Origin: Enterococcus avium ATCC 14025
GTDB taxonomy: Bacteria > Bacillota > Bacilli > Lactobacillales > Enterococcaceae
Length of the DNA stretch: 64,000 nt
Reading direction: 5' to 3'
NCBI RefSeq assembly: GCF_000406965.1
Contig: NZ_KE136364.1
Coordinates: 200,110-264,109, forward strand
Part shown: in pieces, positions 16,467 through 24,649 of the stretch
Position numbering within the stretch: the first letter of the stretch is position 1
Layout: each line of letters begins with the position of its first letter
Notes under the pieces: generated by a model
What the model was told of the DNA's origin: nothing
Database searches by the model: none
Seen by the model: only the letters and a program-made list of their open reading frames with translations
Position numbers and translations under genes: made by a program

Positions 16467-16548
16467 TTTTTGTCTCCTTCAATTGTATTTTCCGCGTAAT
16501 GGAAGAGTCTCTCTCAATCGTTTCTTTCCCCTTTATTTATCAATCAAA

Positions 16549-16617
16549 GGGCAGAATCATGGTCTACAGCCTGGGATCGCCTTCACAGTAGGCGTGGCTG
16601 CAGTCGGGATTCTGCCC
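16549..16617 (-). other. Long nested hairpin between WxL and DUF916 genes
   Basis: On the minus strand three helices nest on one axis: GGGCAGAATC/GATTCTGCCC outside, CTGCAGCC/GGCTGTAG in the middle and CGCCT/AGGCG at the tip. It sits seven bases past the WxL stop. There is little T run after it, so it may attenuate or stabilise the mRNA rather than fully terminate. Confidence 0.65.
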
Positions 16618-16623
16618 GAGTTT

Positions 16624-17250
16624 TTAGCTTGGTGTTGATGAGAAGGTCCATACGACTGTTGTTTGGTATTGGGCCGCTGTCTTTGCCGTATTGGCTGGTA
16701 CATTCAAGGTAAATTTATTGATCGGCAAAGCAGTTTCGCCGGCCCCTTGATTGGCTTGTGCAGTGATGACGGAGTTTGTTTGACCAAGAACTAAGTCAAC
16801 CGTGCTGTTATTGGCGATTCCATCACCTGTCGGTAGCGAGTTCACGTTGTTGGTAAGAGCTCCGACAGTAAAGGATAGGATCGCTCCAGAAAGTTCGCTT
16901 TGCCCAGCCGTGAATTGTGTTGGCTGAGCGACCTTTACAGACCAGCCGCTACCAGCTGCCCCGCGATTATCGCTGACAGCAACTTGTCCAGTTGTTACTG
17001 GAGAAGCTTGTTCGCCATCAGAGGTAGCTGTCCAAGTTTCTGCTTGTGTTGTTTGGATTGGGTGCGAACCAAAGTTCAAGTTTGTAGGCAGAGCCGCACT
17101 TGGGTCACCGGGTATTTGCGGATCAAAAGTGATGCCGCCAGATGTATAGTCAACGGTACCGGTGGTGTCGGCAGCGTGAGCGCCTGTTGCAAAGGTAAAT
17201 AGGCTACCGGCAAAAAGCGCGGCAATGAATAAGGCTGCTTGTTTTTTCAT
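16624..17250 (-). CDS. Short WxL-domain surface protein
   Basis: A 208-residue secreted protein: signal peptide (cut after GAHA, residue 26), a brief N-terminal linker, then a WxL domain with LNFGSHPIQT, ETWTATSDGE, GSGWSVKVAQPTQF (the first W-x-x motif, here W-S-V) and the C-terminal YQTTVVWTFSSTPS (W-T-F in place of W-T-L). WxL domains attach non-covalently to peptidoglycan. The start overlaps the upstream gene by four bases (ATGA-type coupling). Its only content besides the WxL domain is short, so it is probably a structural subunit of the complex formed with the DUF916 protein. Confidence 0.88.
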   Translation of the reverse strand: MKKQAALFIAALFAGSLFTFATGAHAADTTGTVDYTSGGITFDPQIPGDPSAALPTNLNFGSHPIQTTQAETWTATSDGEQASPVTTGQVAVSDNRGAAGSGWSVKVAQPTQFTAGQSELSGAILSFTVGALTNNVNSLPTGDGIANNSTVDLVLGQTNSVITAQANQGAGETALPINKFTLNVPANTAKTAAQYQTTVVWTFSSTPS

Positions 17251-17618
17251 TCGTTTTTCCTCCTATTTTTGACGATTCGCCACCCTAAAAAAGCGATTGC
17301 GAGGATCAGTAATCCAATAATGACTAAAAAGATATTCCGTTGATCATTTGTTTGCATAAATCGGGTAATGCCTGAGTGCTGCATGCTACTTCGATTACTG
17401 GATGAAGCAGGTGTTTCTTTATGATTATCAACATCAGTCGTGCTGTTGCTTGTTACGCTAGTACTGTTCTGAGAGCTTGCGGTGGAACTGTCACTAGCAG
17501 CCGTACTGCTTTCGTAATAGTACTGAACCTTTCCGTTGGTAACGGCCGCTTCGCTCGTTGGAGAAGGGACAACGAAGAGTGACAGAAAAACCAAGAGGAT
17601 TCCAATCTGTGTCTTCAA
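17247..17618 (-). CDS. Small WxL-operon surface protein with a degenerate sorting signal
   Basis: A 123-residue protein: signal peptide (residues 1-24, cut near SEAAV), a short VTNGKVQYYY segment, a Ser/Thr-rich stalk (about 36-80), then a membrane helix (about 95-114) and a basic tail (RIVKNRRKNE). Its place at the head of a WxL operon is where a small LPxTG protein normally lies, but at the expected position it reads FMQTND rather than LPQTGD. It may be a membrane-anchored relic of a sortase substrate. It overlaps the WxL gene by four bases. Confidence 0.75.
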   Translation of the reverse strand: MKTQIGILLVFLSLFVVPSPTSEAAVTNGKVQYYYESSTAASDSSTASSQNSTSVTSNSTTDVDNHKETPASSSNRSSMQHSGITRFMQTNDQRNIFLVIIGLLILAIAFLGWRIVKNRRKNE

Positions 17619-17953
17619 TTGTCTCCCCCTTTCTTTGGAAAAATGTAGTGGCTCTTTTCTGCGCAGAAAAGAAAATATTTCTTATGTCGGAATTATATAA
17701 GCTTATTAGAAAATAACGCTATAAGATTGCTCACAGAATTTTCACAGTTAAGCAAAATATTTTTCACTTTTTGATATACCAGCTTTAATTAAGGGAGAAG
17801 GTATAGAAATAAAGGGCTTTTTTATTGGATTATCTAAGAAAGCATGGCAATTAAAAACAAATAAATGATCAATTTTTACCTGTCATCGATTATTTTCTCG
17901 CGAAGGAAATTTTTGAAGGGAGCAATCCAAGTGAGAATAAAGGGGGAGATAAA
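17619..17953. other. Divergent promoter region between two WxL transcription units
   Basis: About 335 A/T-rich bases drive both WxL units. An AAAGGGGGAG site lies upstream of the minus-strand gene and AAGGGGGAG upstream of the plus-strand gene. A short inverted repeat (GCGCAGAAAAG region, 17660-17672) is present but I cannot name a regulator. No gene. Confidence 0.4.
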
Positions 17954-19327
17954 ATGACGAAAAAGCGGCTTCGTTTGATTCATAAATGTTGGCTTACAGG
18001 ACTAGCTATTTTTCTATTTTTAACCAGTTCAAATATCATTGTGAGTGCGGTGTCATTGGATCTATTTTCAAATACACAAGTGAGCAACAACAGCGGGACT
18101 ACTTCAGCAGCACCCTATTTAAATGTTGCGAATAAGCCCGTGACTTTTACGATAAATGGAACAACAGCAATAGGCGCGACGGCGGGAAGGACAGGTGCGA
18201 AGTATGTATTTGTCAATGTACCGGCGCAATTAGCTGGTAAGGTTCAAAAAGATGGAAATGCCACTGTAGATACCACAGTCACGGTACTGGCTTCTGATAT
18301 CAAGGCTGTAACAGGAACGGTTTTGGATTTGGTAACATCATTGACCGGATTACTGACAACCTTGGGATTGGGTACGCTGGTGACAAATCTTAACAGTACG
18401 GTTACGGCATTGAATAAGGAAGACTTCGGACGTCAGGTATTCCTATCTCCGGTAGAGCAGTATTCGTCGACTCTATTAAGAGCGGGTATTAGCCAAGGAC
18501 TGCTGCCAATTATAACGAACGCGTTGATCATACGTTTACAGGCCATACAAGCGATCGTTCAGGGAATCACTCCTCTACCTTTAATCAATGTAGTCTTAAA
18601 TAACCTCTTAACTGCTTTGACGAATACGATTAGTACCCTTGGCAATGCGAATTCGACAGTTAGCAAAAATTTAGTAGCGGCTTCCATTTTAGGGTCAACG
18701 AGCGTTTCGTTTCCGACATTGGTCTCTAGCCCCACAGGATTGACACAAGATTTTACGGCTGTTGTACGGGGCGGAATTTTTCAAACAGATAATTTTGATG
18801 TCCAGCTGTTAAGCAACTATGGCGGTAATACAAATCTTTATTTCGCCGCTGGAAGCCTGACGATGAAGAATGAATTACTGCCAAGCAGTTTGAACTTCGG
18901 CAGTCATCCGGTTCAAACGAAAGTTGATGAAACATGGAATGCCTATATCGGTGGGAGTAGCGCTAATCCGCTGCAAACAGGAACGATCCGAATTGATGAT
19001 ACTCGTACTACAGCAAAAGCCTGGCAGCTGAAACTTGCGCAAACAAATTCTTGGGTAAGCGGGCAGAAGAATTTAGCTAATGCTCGGCTAGATATCGTCT
19101 TAGGTGGAGTAAATAGCAACTTTCAAAATTATTTTTACATTTCAAATCAGACAGTCCATATGCTCCCCAGCAATCAAGTGACCTTATTTTCTTTGAGCGC
19201 CACTACGGATTCCGGCTATTTTGAGATGCCGCTGAATCAGTTTCAGCTTTTTGTTCCTAAAAATACCCCAAAACAAACGGGAACTTATCAAACCACTCTG
19301 CAGTGGACCATTTCCAATACACCATAA
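17954..19327 (+). CDS. Large WxL-domain surface protein
   Basis: A 457-residue secreted protein: signal peptide with a basic start (MTKKRLRLIHK) cut near residue 33, an N-terminal adhesin-like region (about 35-295) that contains a long hydrophobic Leu/Thr-rich stretch (about 115-230, TVLDLVTSLTGLLTTLGLG and similar), and a C-terminal WxL domain (about 300-457) with LNFGSHPVQT, KAWQLKLAQ (a canonical W-x-L) and LQWTISNTP. The WxL half resembles that of the minus-strand WxL protein, while the N-terminal half is unlike it. The hydrophobic helical stretch is unusual for a surface protein. GGGGGAG precedes the ATG. Single gene with its own terminator. Confidence 0.85.
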   Translation: MTKKRLRLIHKCWLTGLAIFLFLTSSNIIVSAVSLDLFSNTQVSNNSGTTSAAPYLNVANKPVTFTINGTTAIGATAGRTGAKYVFVNVPAQLAGKVQKDGNATVDTTVTVLASDIKAVTGTVLDLVTSLTGLLTTLGLGTLVTNLNSTVTALNKEDFGRQVFLSPVEQYSSTLLRAGISQGLLPIITNALIIRLQAIQAIVQGITPLPLINVVLNNLLTALTNTISTLGNANSTVSKNLVAASILGSTSVSFPTLVSSPTGLTQDFTAVVRGGIFQTDNFDVQLLSNYGGNTNLYFAAGSLTMKNELLPSSLNFGSHPVQTKVDETWNAYIGGSSANPLQTGTIRIDDTRTTAKAWQLKLAQTNSWVSGQKNLANARLDIVLGGVNSNFQNYFYISNQTVHMLPSNQVTLFSLSATTDSGYFEMPLNQFQLFVPKNTPKQTGTYQTTLQWTISNTP

Positions 19328-19340
19328 GTGATAAGCGATT

Positions 19341-19373
19341 AAAAGTGCCTAAGAAATTAGGCGCTTTTTTTTT
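19341..19373 (+). terminator. Rho-independent terminator of the large WxL gene
   Basis: AAAGTGCCTAA / TTAGGCGCTTT stem, four-base loop, nine T. Confidence 0.92.
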
Positions 19374-19476
19374 GTGAGTTTGTGAAAACTAATTACATTT
19401 GTTTTTCACTGTGCTATCATAAACGTATAAGTATACTGATAAAATCGATACTGAAGTTTGTGAATCATTTTGTGAA
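19371..19476. promoter_or_regulatory. Cluster of TTTGTGA half-sites upstream of rnfC
   Basis: TTTGTGA occurs at 19371, 19379, 19457 and 19469, the last three as TTTGTGAA. TTGTGA is the half-site of Rex, the NADH-sensing repressor, although a canonical inverted pair is not present. Regulation of a redox pump by an NADH sensor would make sense; unproven. A possible -10 TATACT lies at about 19432. Confidence 0.35.
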
Positions 19477-19658
19477 AAAAATTTTCGGATTAAACAAATG
19501 AACGTTTAAAACCAAGCCAGCTACAGGTTCAGCTTCACTGTTTCGGCATTTTTCTTCTATTATTTATTTGGGGTAAGAATAAGCCTGCTGGTGTATGAAA
19601 TGTTGCAAAATGAGGAGTAAGCCCAATGATTTTGTTGGACCACAGGGGAGGTTTGTCT

Positions 19659-20984
19659 ATGGGAACATTAACGAAAGCAATCGCAAAGTTTAAAGGAGGT
19701 GTCAAAGTCCCCCATAATAAAAATACGGCAGAATTTGAAAGCGTTTTTATGGACCCGCCGAAAATTGTGACCATTCCAATGCAGCAGCACATTGGAGGTG
19801 TTTGTACGCCGACGGTTAAAAAAGGGGACGTTGTCACAGTCGGACAGGTAATCGCGGATTCGGAAGCCTTTGTCTCAGCTCCGATCCATGCCTCTGTTTC
19901 TGGAAAGGTAAAGGGAATCAAACCGGTTTTGATGGCGAATGGTCAGATGTGTGACGCGATTCATATCGCAAGTGATGGGTTGCCTGTGGAATTTCCGGAA
20001 CCCAAGCCGGTGGAGATCCAGTCAAAGGAGGATCTTTTGAAGGCAGCACGAGATAGCGGCATTGTTGGTATTGGCGGCGCCGGATTTCCTATGCACGTAA
20101 AGCTGAATGTTAATGAGAGCACACCGATTGATACGCTGGTGATTAACGGGGCAGAATGTGAACCCTTCATTACATCGGATTACCGCGAAAGTTTGGAGTA
20201 TCCGGAACGGATTATTGCAGGAATGCAGCTGGTGATGAAGTACCTGAATATCGCTCATGGTGTTATCGGCATTGAGAGTAATAAGCCAAAAGGGTTAAGA
20301 AGGCTGCGAGATCACTTGAATGAGTTAGCTGATCGTGATCCATCGATTGATGTGATGGAGATTCCATCATTATACCCGCAAGGAGCGGAAAAAATGCTAG
20401 TTTACGCCACCACTGGACGAAAAATTCCACCAGGGAAATTGCCGTCTGAGGTTGGATGCTTAATCATGAATATTTCGACCATCTCACTGTTGCAACGCTA
20501 TATCGAGATCGGCATGCCGCTGACCCATAAGCGGATTACTGTGGATGGCAATGTGGCGCAGCCCAAAAATGTGGTGGTTCCAGTGGGGACATCAATCGGC
20601 GAAGTAATTGACTATTGTGGCGGATTGATCGATGAACCTAGCAAGATTATTTTAGGTGGACCAATGATGGGAATTGCCCAATTTTCTGTCGATTTGCCAA
20701 TCACGAAGCAAACCAATGCCATCACAATTTTAGGAGCTGCACAACAACTGCCGGAGGAATCACCATGTATCCGCTGCGGACGCTGTGTGGAGGCTTGTCC
20801 GATGTCGCTGTTGCCTGTACAAATCGAACGTTGTACTCATAATAATGACCTTGCAGGCTTGAAAAAATTGAATGTCTCCGCCTGTATGGAATGTGGCTGC
20901 TGTGCCTTCGTTTGTCCGGCTGGCCGAAGACTCGTTCAGTCAATGAAACGAGCGAAACAGTTAGAAAGGGAGGCTGCCAAATGA
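19659..20984 (+). CDS. rnfC: Rnf electron-transport complex subunit C
   Basis: A 441-residue RnfC: N-terminal FKGGVKVPHNK, a biotin/lipoyl-like barrel (GQVIADSEAFVSAPIHASVSG), the NADH/FMN-binding Rossmann-like core (GIGGAGFPMHVKL, INGAECEPFIT), an SLBB domain and two [4Fe-4S] motifs near the C-terminus (CIRCGRCVEACP and CMECGCCAFVCP). It is the peripheral NADH-oxidising or NAD+-reducing subunit of the Rnf ion pump. The ATG at 19659 follows GGGGAGG; an ATG at 19626 with its own AGGAG would add 11 residues. First gene of rnfCDGEAB; its stop overlaps the rnfD start. Confidence 0.93.
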   Translation: MGTLTKAIAKFKGGVKVPHNKNTAEFESVFMDPPKIVTIPMQQHIGGVCTPTVKKGDVVTVGQVIADSEAFVSAPIHASVSGKVKGIKPVLMANGQMCDAIHIASDGLPVEFPEPKPVEIQSKEDLLKAARDSGIVGIGGAGFPMHVKLNVNESTPIDTLVINGAECEPFITSDYRESLEYPERIIAGMQLVMKYLNIAHGVIGIESNKPKGLRRLRDHLNELADRDPSIDVMEIPSLYPQGAEKMLVYATTGRKIPPGKLPSEVGCLIMNISTISLLQRYIEIGMPLTHKRITVDGNVAQPKNVVVPVGTSIGEVIDYCGGLIDEPSKIILGGPMMGIAQFSVDLPITKQTNAITILGAAQQLPEESPCIRCGRCVEACPMSLLPVQIERCTHNNDLAGLKKLNVSACMECGCCAFVCPAGRRLVQSMKRAKQLEREAAK

Positions 20985-21922
20985 ACAAATTACCTGTTTC
21001 CATTTCACCCCATCTGCACTCTGGACGGAGCAGCCGAGGAATCATGCAGGACGTGATCATCGCCTTGATCCCGGCTGTGATTGCCTCCACGATTATCTTT
21101 GGCTTTCGTGCGCTTATCTTGATTATTGTAACGGTTGCGGCGTGTGTCATCAGTGAGTATGTCACTCGGAAAATCTTAAAGCGGCCAGATTCGATTCACA
21201 ATTTGACAGCAGTTGTCACAGGAATCTTATTAGCCTTGAATCTGCCGGTGACCTTGCCATTTTGGATGGCTATTTTAGGTGGTGTGATTGCAATCGTGAT
21301 CGTAAAAGAATTTTTCGGCGGAGTTGGTCAAAACTTCGTGAATCCCGCGATCACTGCGCGGATTATTTTAATGATGTCCTTTGCTTCCCAAATGAGTACC
21401 TGGCAGCCGCCGCTGAACTATTATATGTTCCGACCAGACGTCATTTCATCGGCGACTTATTTTTCAGCCTCTCAGACAGGTCAGAAGATTCCCTCGTTAT
21501 TGGATATGTTTTTTGGTATACGCGCGGGAAGTCTAGGTGAGACCTGTGCTTTAGCCTTGCTGCTCGGCGGCGCCTACTTGGTAGTAAGAAAGGTGATTTC
21601 ACCGATTATTCCGCTTTGTTTTATCGGAACAGTGGTCATTTTTTCTACCTTATTAGGCGGAGATCCGTTATATCAAATGATGTCAGGCGGATTATTGCTG
21701 GGAGCAATTTTTATGGCGACGGATTATACAACTTCACCGATTACCAGAAATGGCAAGATTATTTTTGGTATCGGCTGCGGGATTATTACCGTCTTAATTC
21801 GTTTCTTCGCGGCACTGCCAGAAGGGGTTTCTTATGCCATTTTATTAATGAATATTTTAGTCCCTCATATTGAGAATTTGACGATTCCAAAAGTCTTTGG
21901 TGAGGAGGCGAAGGTAAAATGA
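20981..21922 (+). CDS. rnfD: Rnf electron-transport complex subunit D
   Basis: A 313-residue integral membrane subunit with about nine helices: SPHLHSGRSSRGIMQDVIIAL at the N-terminus, GGVGQNFVNPAITARI (the GxNxFNPA region), and SSAT (Thr159), the probable site of covalently bound FMN, as DGVSxAT is in other RnfD/NqrB proteins. The ATG overlaps the rnfC stop (ATGA) and follows GGGAGG. It forms the ion-translocating core with RnfG, RnfE and RnfA. Confidence 0.93.
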   Translation: MNKLPVSISPHLHSGRSSRGIMQDVIIALIPAVIASTIIFGFRALILIIVTVAACVISEYVTRKILKRPDSIHNLTAVVTGILLALNLPVTLPFWMAILGGVIAIVIVKEFFGGVGQNFVNPAITARIILMMSFASQMSTWQPPLNYYMFRPDVISSATYFSASQTGQKIPSLLDMFFGIRAGSLGETCALALLLGGAYLVVRKVISPIIPLCFIGTVVIFSTLLGGDPLYQMMSGGLLLGAIFMATDYTTSPITRNGKIIFGIGCGIITVLIRFFAALPEGVSYAILLMNILVPHIENLTIPKVFGEEAKVK

Positions 21923-22482
21923 AGCGATCCAGTTCCAAAGTCATTTTTACCGATGCGTTATGTCTATTCATCATCTGTCTAGTGATCACCTTTGCAGTAG
22001 CTGGAACACGTTCTGTTTTTAAAGACCGAATTGCCAAGCAAGAATGGGAGCAAACTCAAAGTGTCATGAGCCAGCTGATTAAGGCTGATGACTTTCAAGA
22101 AGTCAAAGTAGCAGGGGACAATCAAGGCTACAAAGCGCTGGATAGTGGTGGCAAGACTGTCGGTTATCTTTTCGTGACAAAGGCCTATGGCTACGGCAGT
22201 GACGTGAGTGTCATGAGTGCAGTGATGGATGGCAAAGTCATCGGTGTCGATGTGCTGGATGCCTCTAACGAAACTCCGGGACTTGGTCAAAATGTCACGA
22301 GAAAAGAGTTTATCGATCAGTTCGACGGTACCGATGACACGCTGGAGGTAGTGAAGAATGATCCTGCGAATAAGAATCAAGTAGAAGCGGTAACAGGAGC
22401 AACCAAATCCTCCAATGCCGTTGCTACATCAGTCAAAGAGGCACTTGCTCTGTTTGAACAAGTCGCTACGTCAGAGAAATAG
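21919..22482 (+). CDS. rnfG: Rnf electron-transport complex subunit G
   Basis: A 187-residue protein with one N-terminal membrane helix (about 13-33) and an extracytoplasmic FMN-binding domain. VTGATKSS contains Thr162, the expected threonine for phosphoester-linked FMN. YGSDVSVMSAVMDGKVIGVDVL and TPGLGQNV are family segments. ATGA overlap with rnfD; GAGG upstream. Confidence 0.93.
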   Translation: MKRSSSKVIFTDALCLFIICLVITFAVAGTRSVFKDRIAKQEWEQTQSVMSQLIKADDFQEVKVAGDNQGYKALDSGGKTVGYLFVTKAYGYGSDVSVMSAVMDGKVIGVDVLDASNETPGLGQNVTRKEFIDQFDGTDDTLEVVKNDPANKNQVEAVTGATKSSNAVATSVKEALALFEQVATSEK

Positions 22483-22494
22483 GGAGGAGAAGCA

Positions 22495-23172
22495 ATGGAA
22501 AAAGAAAAAGCAGCCACTATTTTCAGCAGAGGGTTGATCAAAGAAAATCCTGTCCTGCGTCTGATGTTAGGGACCTGTCCGACGTTAGCGGTGACGACCT
22601 CTGCAATGAATGGTTTAGGAATGGGAATAGCGGCAACGGTCGTTCTTTTAGGCTCGAATGTCGTAATTTCCCTATTGCGAAAGGTGATTCCTGATCGTGT
22701 CAGAATTCCAGCCTTTATCACCATCATCGCGGGCTTTGTAACAGTTGTTCAATTAGTGGTGAAGGCGTTGGCCCCTGCCTTAGATGCTACTTTAGGGATT
22801 TATCTACCCTTAATCGTAGTGAACTGTATTATTCTAGGGCGTGCAGAGGCTTATGCCAAAAATAATACAGTGCTTCATTCCGCTTTAGATGGATTAGGAA
22901 TGGGTGTCGGCTTTACAATGGCGTTGATATGTATGGGCGGTATTCGCGAGCTGCTTGGCAGCGGAACCTTATTAGGGTTTTCGATTACGGCAGGTGTGAT
23001 TCCACCAATGACGATCATGCTGCTGCCGCCAGGCGGGTTCTTCGTCTTCGGTATGCTGGTGATGTTGGCGAATAAACTGAGTGATCGCAAGACGAAAGAA
23101 ATCGATTGTAGTGCTTGTCCGGTCGCTGAAGCCTGTACCACGGTTTGTGATGAAAAGGCGGGTGATCAGTGA
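22495..23172 (+). CDS. rnfE: Rnf electron-transport complex subunit E, with a cysteine-rich tail
   Basis: A 225-residue membrane subunit with six predicted helices. LMLGTCPTLAVTTSA and VNCIILGRAEAYA hold the two cysteines known to ligate, with RnfA, the intramembrane iron site. After the last helix a tail of about 25 residues reads DCSACPVAEACTTVC, a C-x2-C-x5-C-x3-C pattern that might hold a metal or cluster. AGGGAGGAG upstream; the stop overlaps the rnfA ATG by one base. Confidence 0.93.
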   Translation: MEKEKAATIFSRGLIKENPVLRLMLGTCPTLAVTTSAMNGLGMGIAATVVLLGSNVVISLLRKVIPDRVRIPAFITIIAGFVTVVQLVVKALAPALDATLGIYLPLIVVNCIILGRAEAYAKNNTVLHSALDGLGMGVGFTMALICMGGIRELLGSGTLLGFSITAGVIPPMTIMLLPPGGFFVFGMLVMLANKLSDRKTKEIDCSACPVAEACTTVCDEKAGDQ

Positions 23173-23762
23173 TGCAGATTTTTGTAACGATTTTAGTTGC
23201 CGGTATTTTAACGGATAATTTTGTCTTGTCACAGTTTCTAGGAATTTGTCCATTTTTGGGAGTATCGAAGAAATTGGACACGGCTGTCGGCATGTCTCTC
23301 GCGGTTACCTTTGTTATGGTATTAGCGACCTTAGTAACCTATCCGCTGTACGCTTCGGTATTAGTACCGATGGGGCTGGATTACCTACAGACGATTGTCT
23401 TTATCTTAACGATCGCCGCACTTGTGCAGCTAGTAGAAGTGGTGATGAAACGGTATATGACTCCGCTTTATAACGCGTTAGGGATTTATTTACCCTTAAT
23501 CACTACGAACTGTGCAGTGCTTGGTGTAACAATCCTGAATTTTTCGAAAAATTATTCCTTCGTGCAATCAATGGTGAATTCATTTGCCGCAGGAATCGGT
23601 TTTTTAGTCGCAATGGTAATTTTTGCCGGGGTACGCGGCCGCTTGGAAGGAAATGATATTCCCGAGTCGCTTAAAGGTCTGCCAATCACATTGATTGCCG
23701 CCGCTATCGTATCGTTGTCGTTTCTTGGATTTGCCGGTTTGGCAGAAGGATTATTCCAGTAG
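23172..23762 (+). CDS. rnfA: Rnf electron-transport complex subunit A
   Basis: A 196-residue, six-helix subunit: DNFVLSQFLGICPFLGVS and ITTNCAVLGVTI carry the two conserved cysteines and inverted topology repeat to RnfE. The ATG at 23172 (TGATG overlap with rnfE) is preferred over the GTG three bases upstream. Confidence 0.93.
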   Translation: MQIFVTILVAGILTDNFVLSQFLGICPFLGVSKKLDTAVGMSLAVTFVMVLATLVTYPLYASVLVPMGLDYLQTIVFILTIAALVQLVEVVMKRYMTPLYNALGIYLPLITTNCAVLGVTILNFSKNYSFVQSMVNSFAAGIGFLVAMVIFAGVRGRLEGNDIPESLKGLPITLIAAAIVSLSFLGFAGLAEGLFQ

Positions 23763-23774
23763 GAGGTGGAAATA

Positions 23775-24587
23775 ATGACAGAAATCATGATACCCATCGG
23801 CATTGTTAGCGGGATGGGATTAATCGCAGGAGTCATTCTTTCCCTGGCAACCATCATCTTCCATAAACCGGTGGATGAAAAGGAAGAAGCCTTGCGAGAA
23901 GCGCTTCCGGGAATCAACTGTGGGGCTTGTGGCTTTTCCGGCTGCGATGGTTATGCTAAAGCGATGGCTAAAGGAGAAGCAGGAGCCACCAACTGTACGC
24001 CAGGTGGCCCATCTACTCAACAAGCCTTGGCAGAGATATTAGGCCTTGAAGTTGGGGATGTTCAGAAGGTTGCTGCCTTTGTTCGCTGTAATGGCACCTG
24101 TGAGTTTACAAATAAAAAAATGGCTTATGCCGGAACGGAGACCTGCTACGGCGCCAACCAAATTTTTGGCGGTCCGCAAGATTGCCGTTTTGGCTGTATG
24201 GGCTTTGGCGATTGTGCTGCTGTTTGCGACTATGATGCGCTGCACATCGTCGATGGAGTAGCAAAGGTTGATCCGGATAAGTGTGTCGGTTGTTTAAAAT
24301 GTATCACGGCCTGTCCGAAAAATCTGATCAAGATGCTACCCGCAGAAAATACCGCATTGGTCGCTTGCTCCAATCAGGATAAAGGCGGTGGTGTGCGAAA
24401 AAACTGTGATGTGGGCTGTATCACCTGTAATCGGTGTGTGAAGACATGTCCGCAAAAAGCCATTAAGATGGAAAATAATGTTGCGGTAATTGATCCAGAT
24501 ATGTGCATTGACTGCGGTGAATGTGTCGAAATCTGTCCGCAAAATTGTATTTTACAGATGCCGGCCAAGGAAAAGATTCCTAGTTAA
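23775..24587 (+). CDS. rnfB: Rnf electron-transport complex subunit B (ferredoxin-type)
   Basis: A 270-residue subunit: N-terminal membrane helix (about 5-28), a [4Fe-4S] domain with NCGACGFSGCDGYAKAM and a distal Cys, then four ferredoxin-type cysteine motifs (CRFGCMGFGDCAAVC, CVGCLKCITACP, CITCNRCVKTCP, CIDCGECVEICP). It accepts electrons from reduced ferredoxin. Its richness in clusters resembles clostridial RnfB. The ATG at 23775 follows AGGAGGTGG; a GTG at 23766 lies inside that site. Last gene of the operon; no clear terminator follows. Confidence 0.93.
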   Translation: MTEIMIPIGIVSGMGLIAGVILSLATIIFHKPVDEKEEALREALPGINCGACGFSGCDGYAKAMAKGEAGATNCTPGGPSTQQALAEILGLEVGDVQKVAAFVRCNGTCEFTNKKMAYAGTETCYGANQIFGGPQDCRFGCMGFGDCAAVCDYDALHIVDGVAKVDPDKCVGCLKCITACPKNLIKMLPAENTALVACSNQDKGGGVRKNCDVGCITCNRCVKTCPQKAIKMENNVAVIDPDMCIDCGECVEICPQNCILQMPAKEKIPS

Positions 24588-24649
24588 TAAAAAACGGAAC
24601 CCCTTTCAAAAAGATATGCTATCATTAAAAGAAAAGGGCAGGTGTTGAA

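Noticed and set aside
19480-19658. Possible riboswitch (FMN-type) in the rnfC leader
   Set aside because: None of the conserved RFN core could be found; only weak local hairpins.
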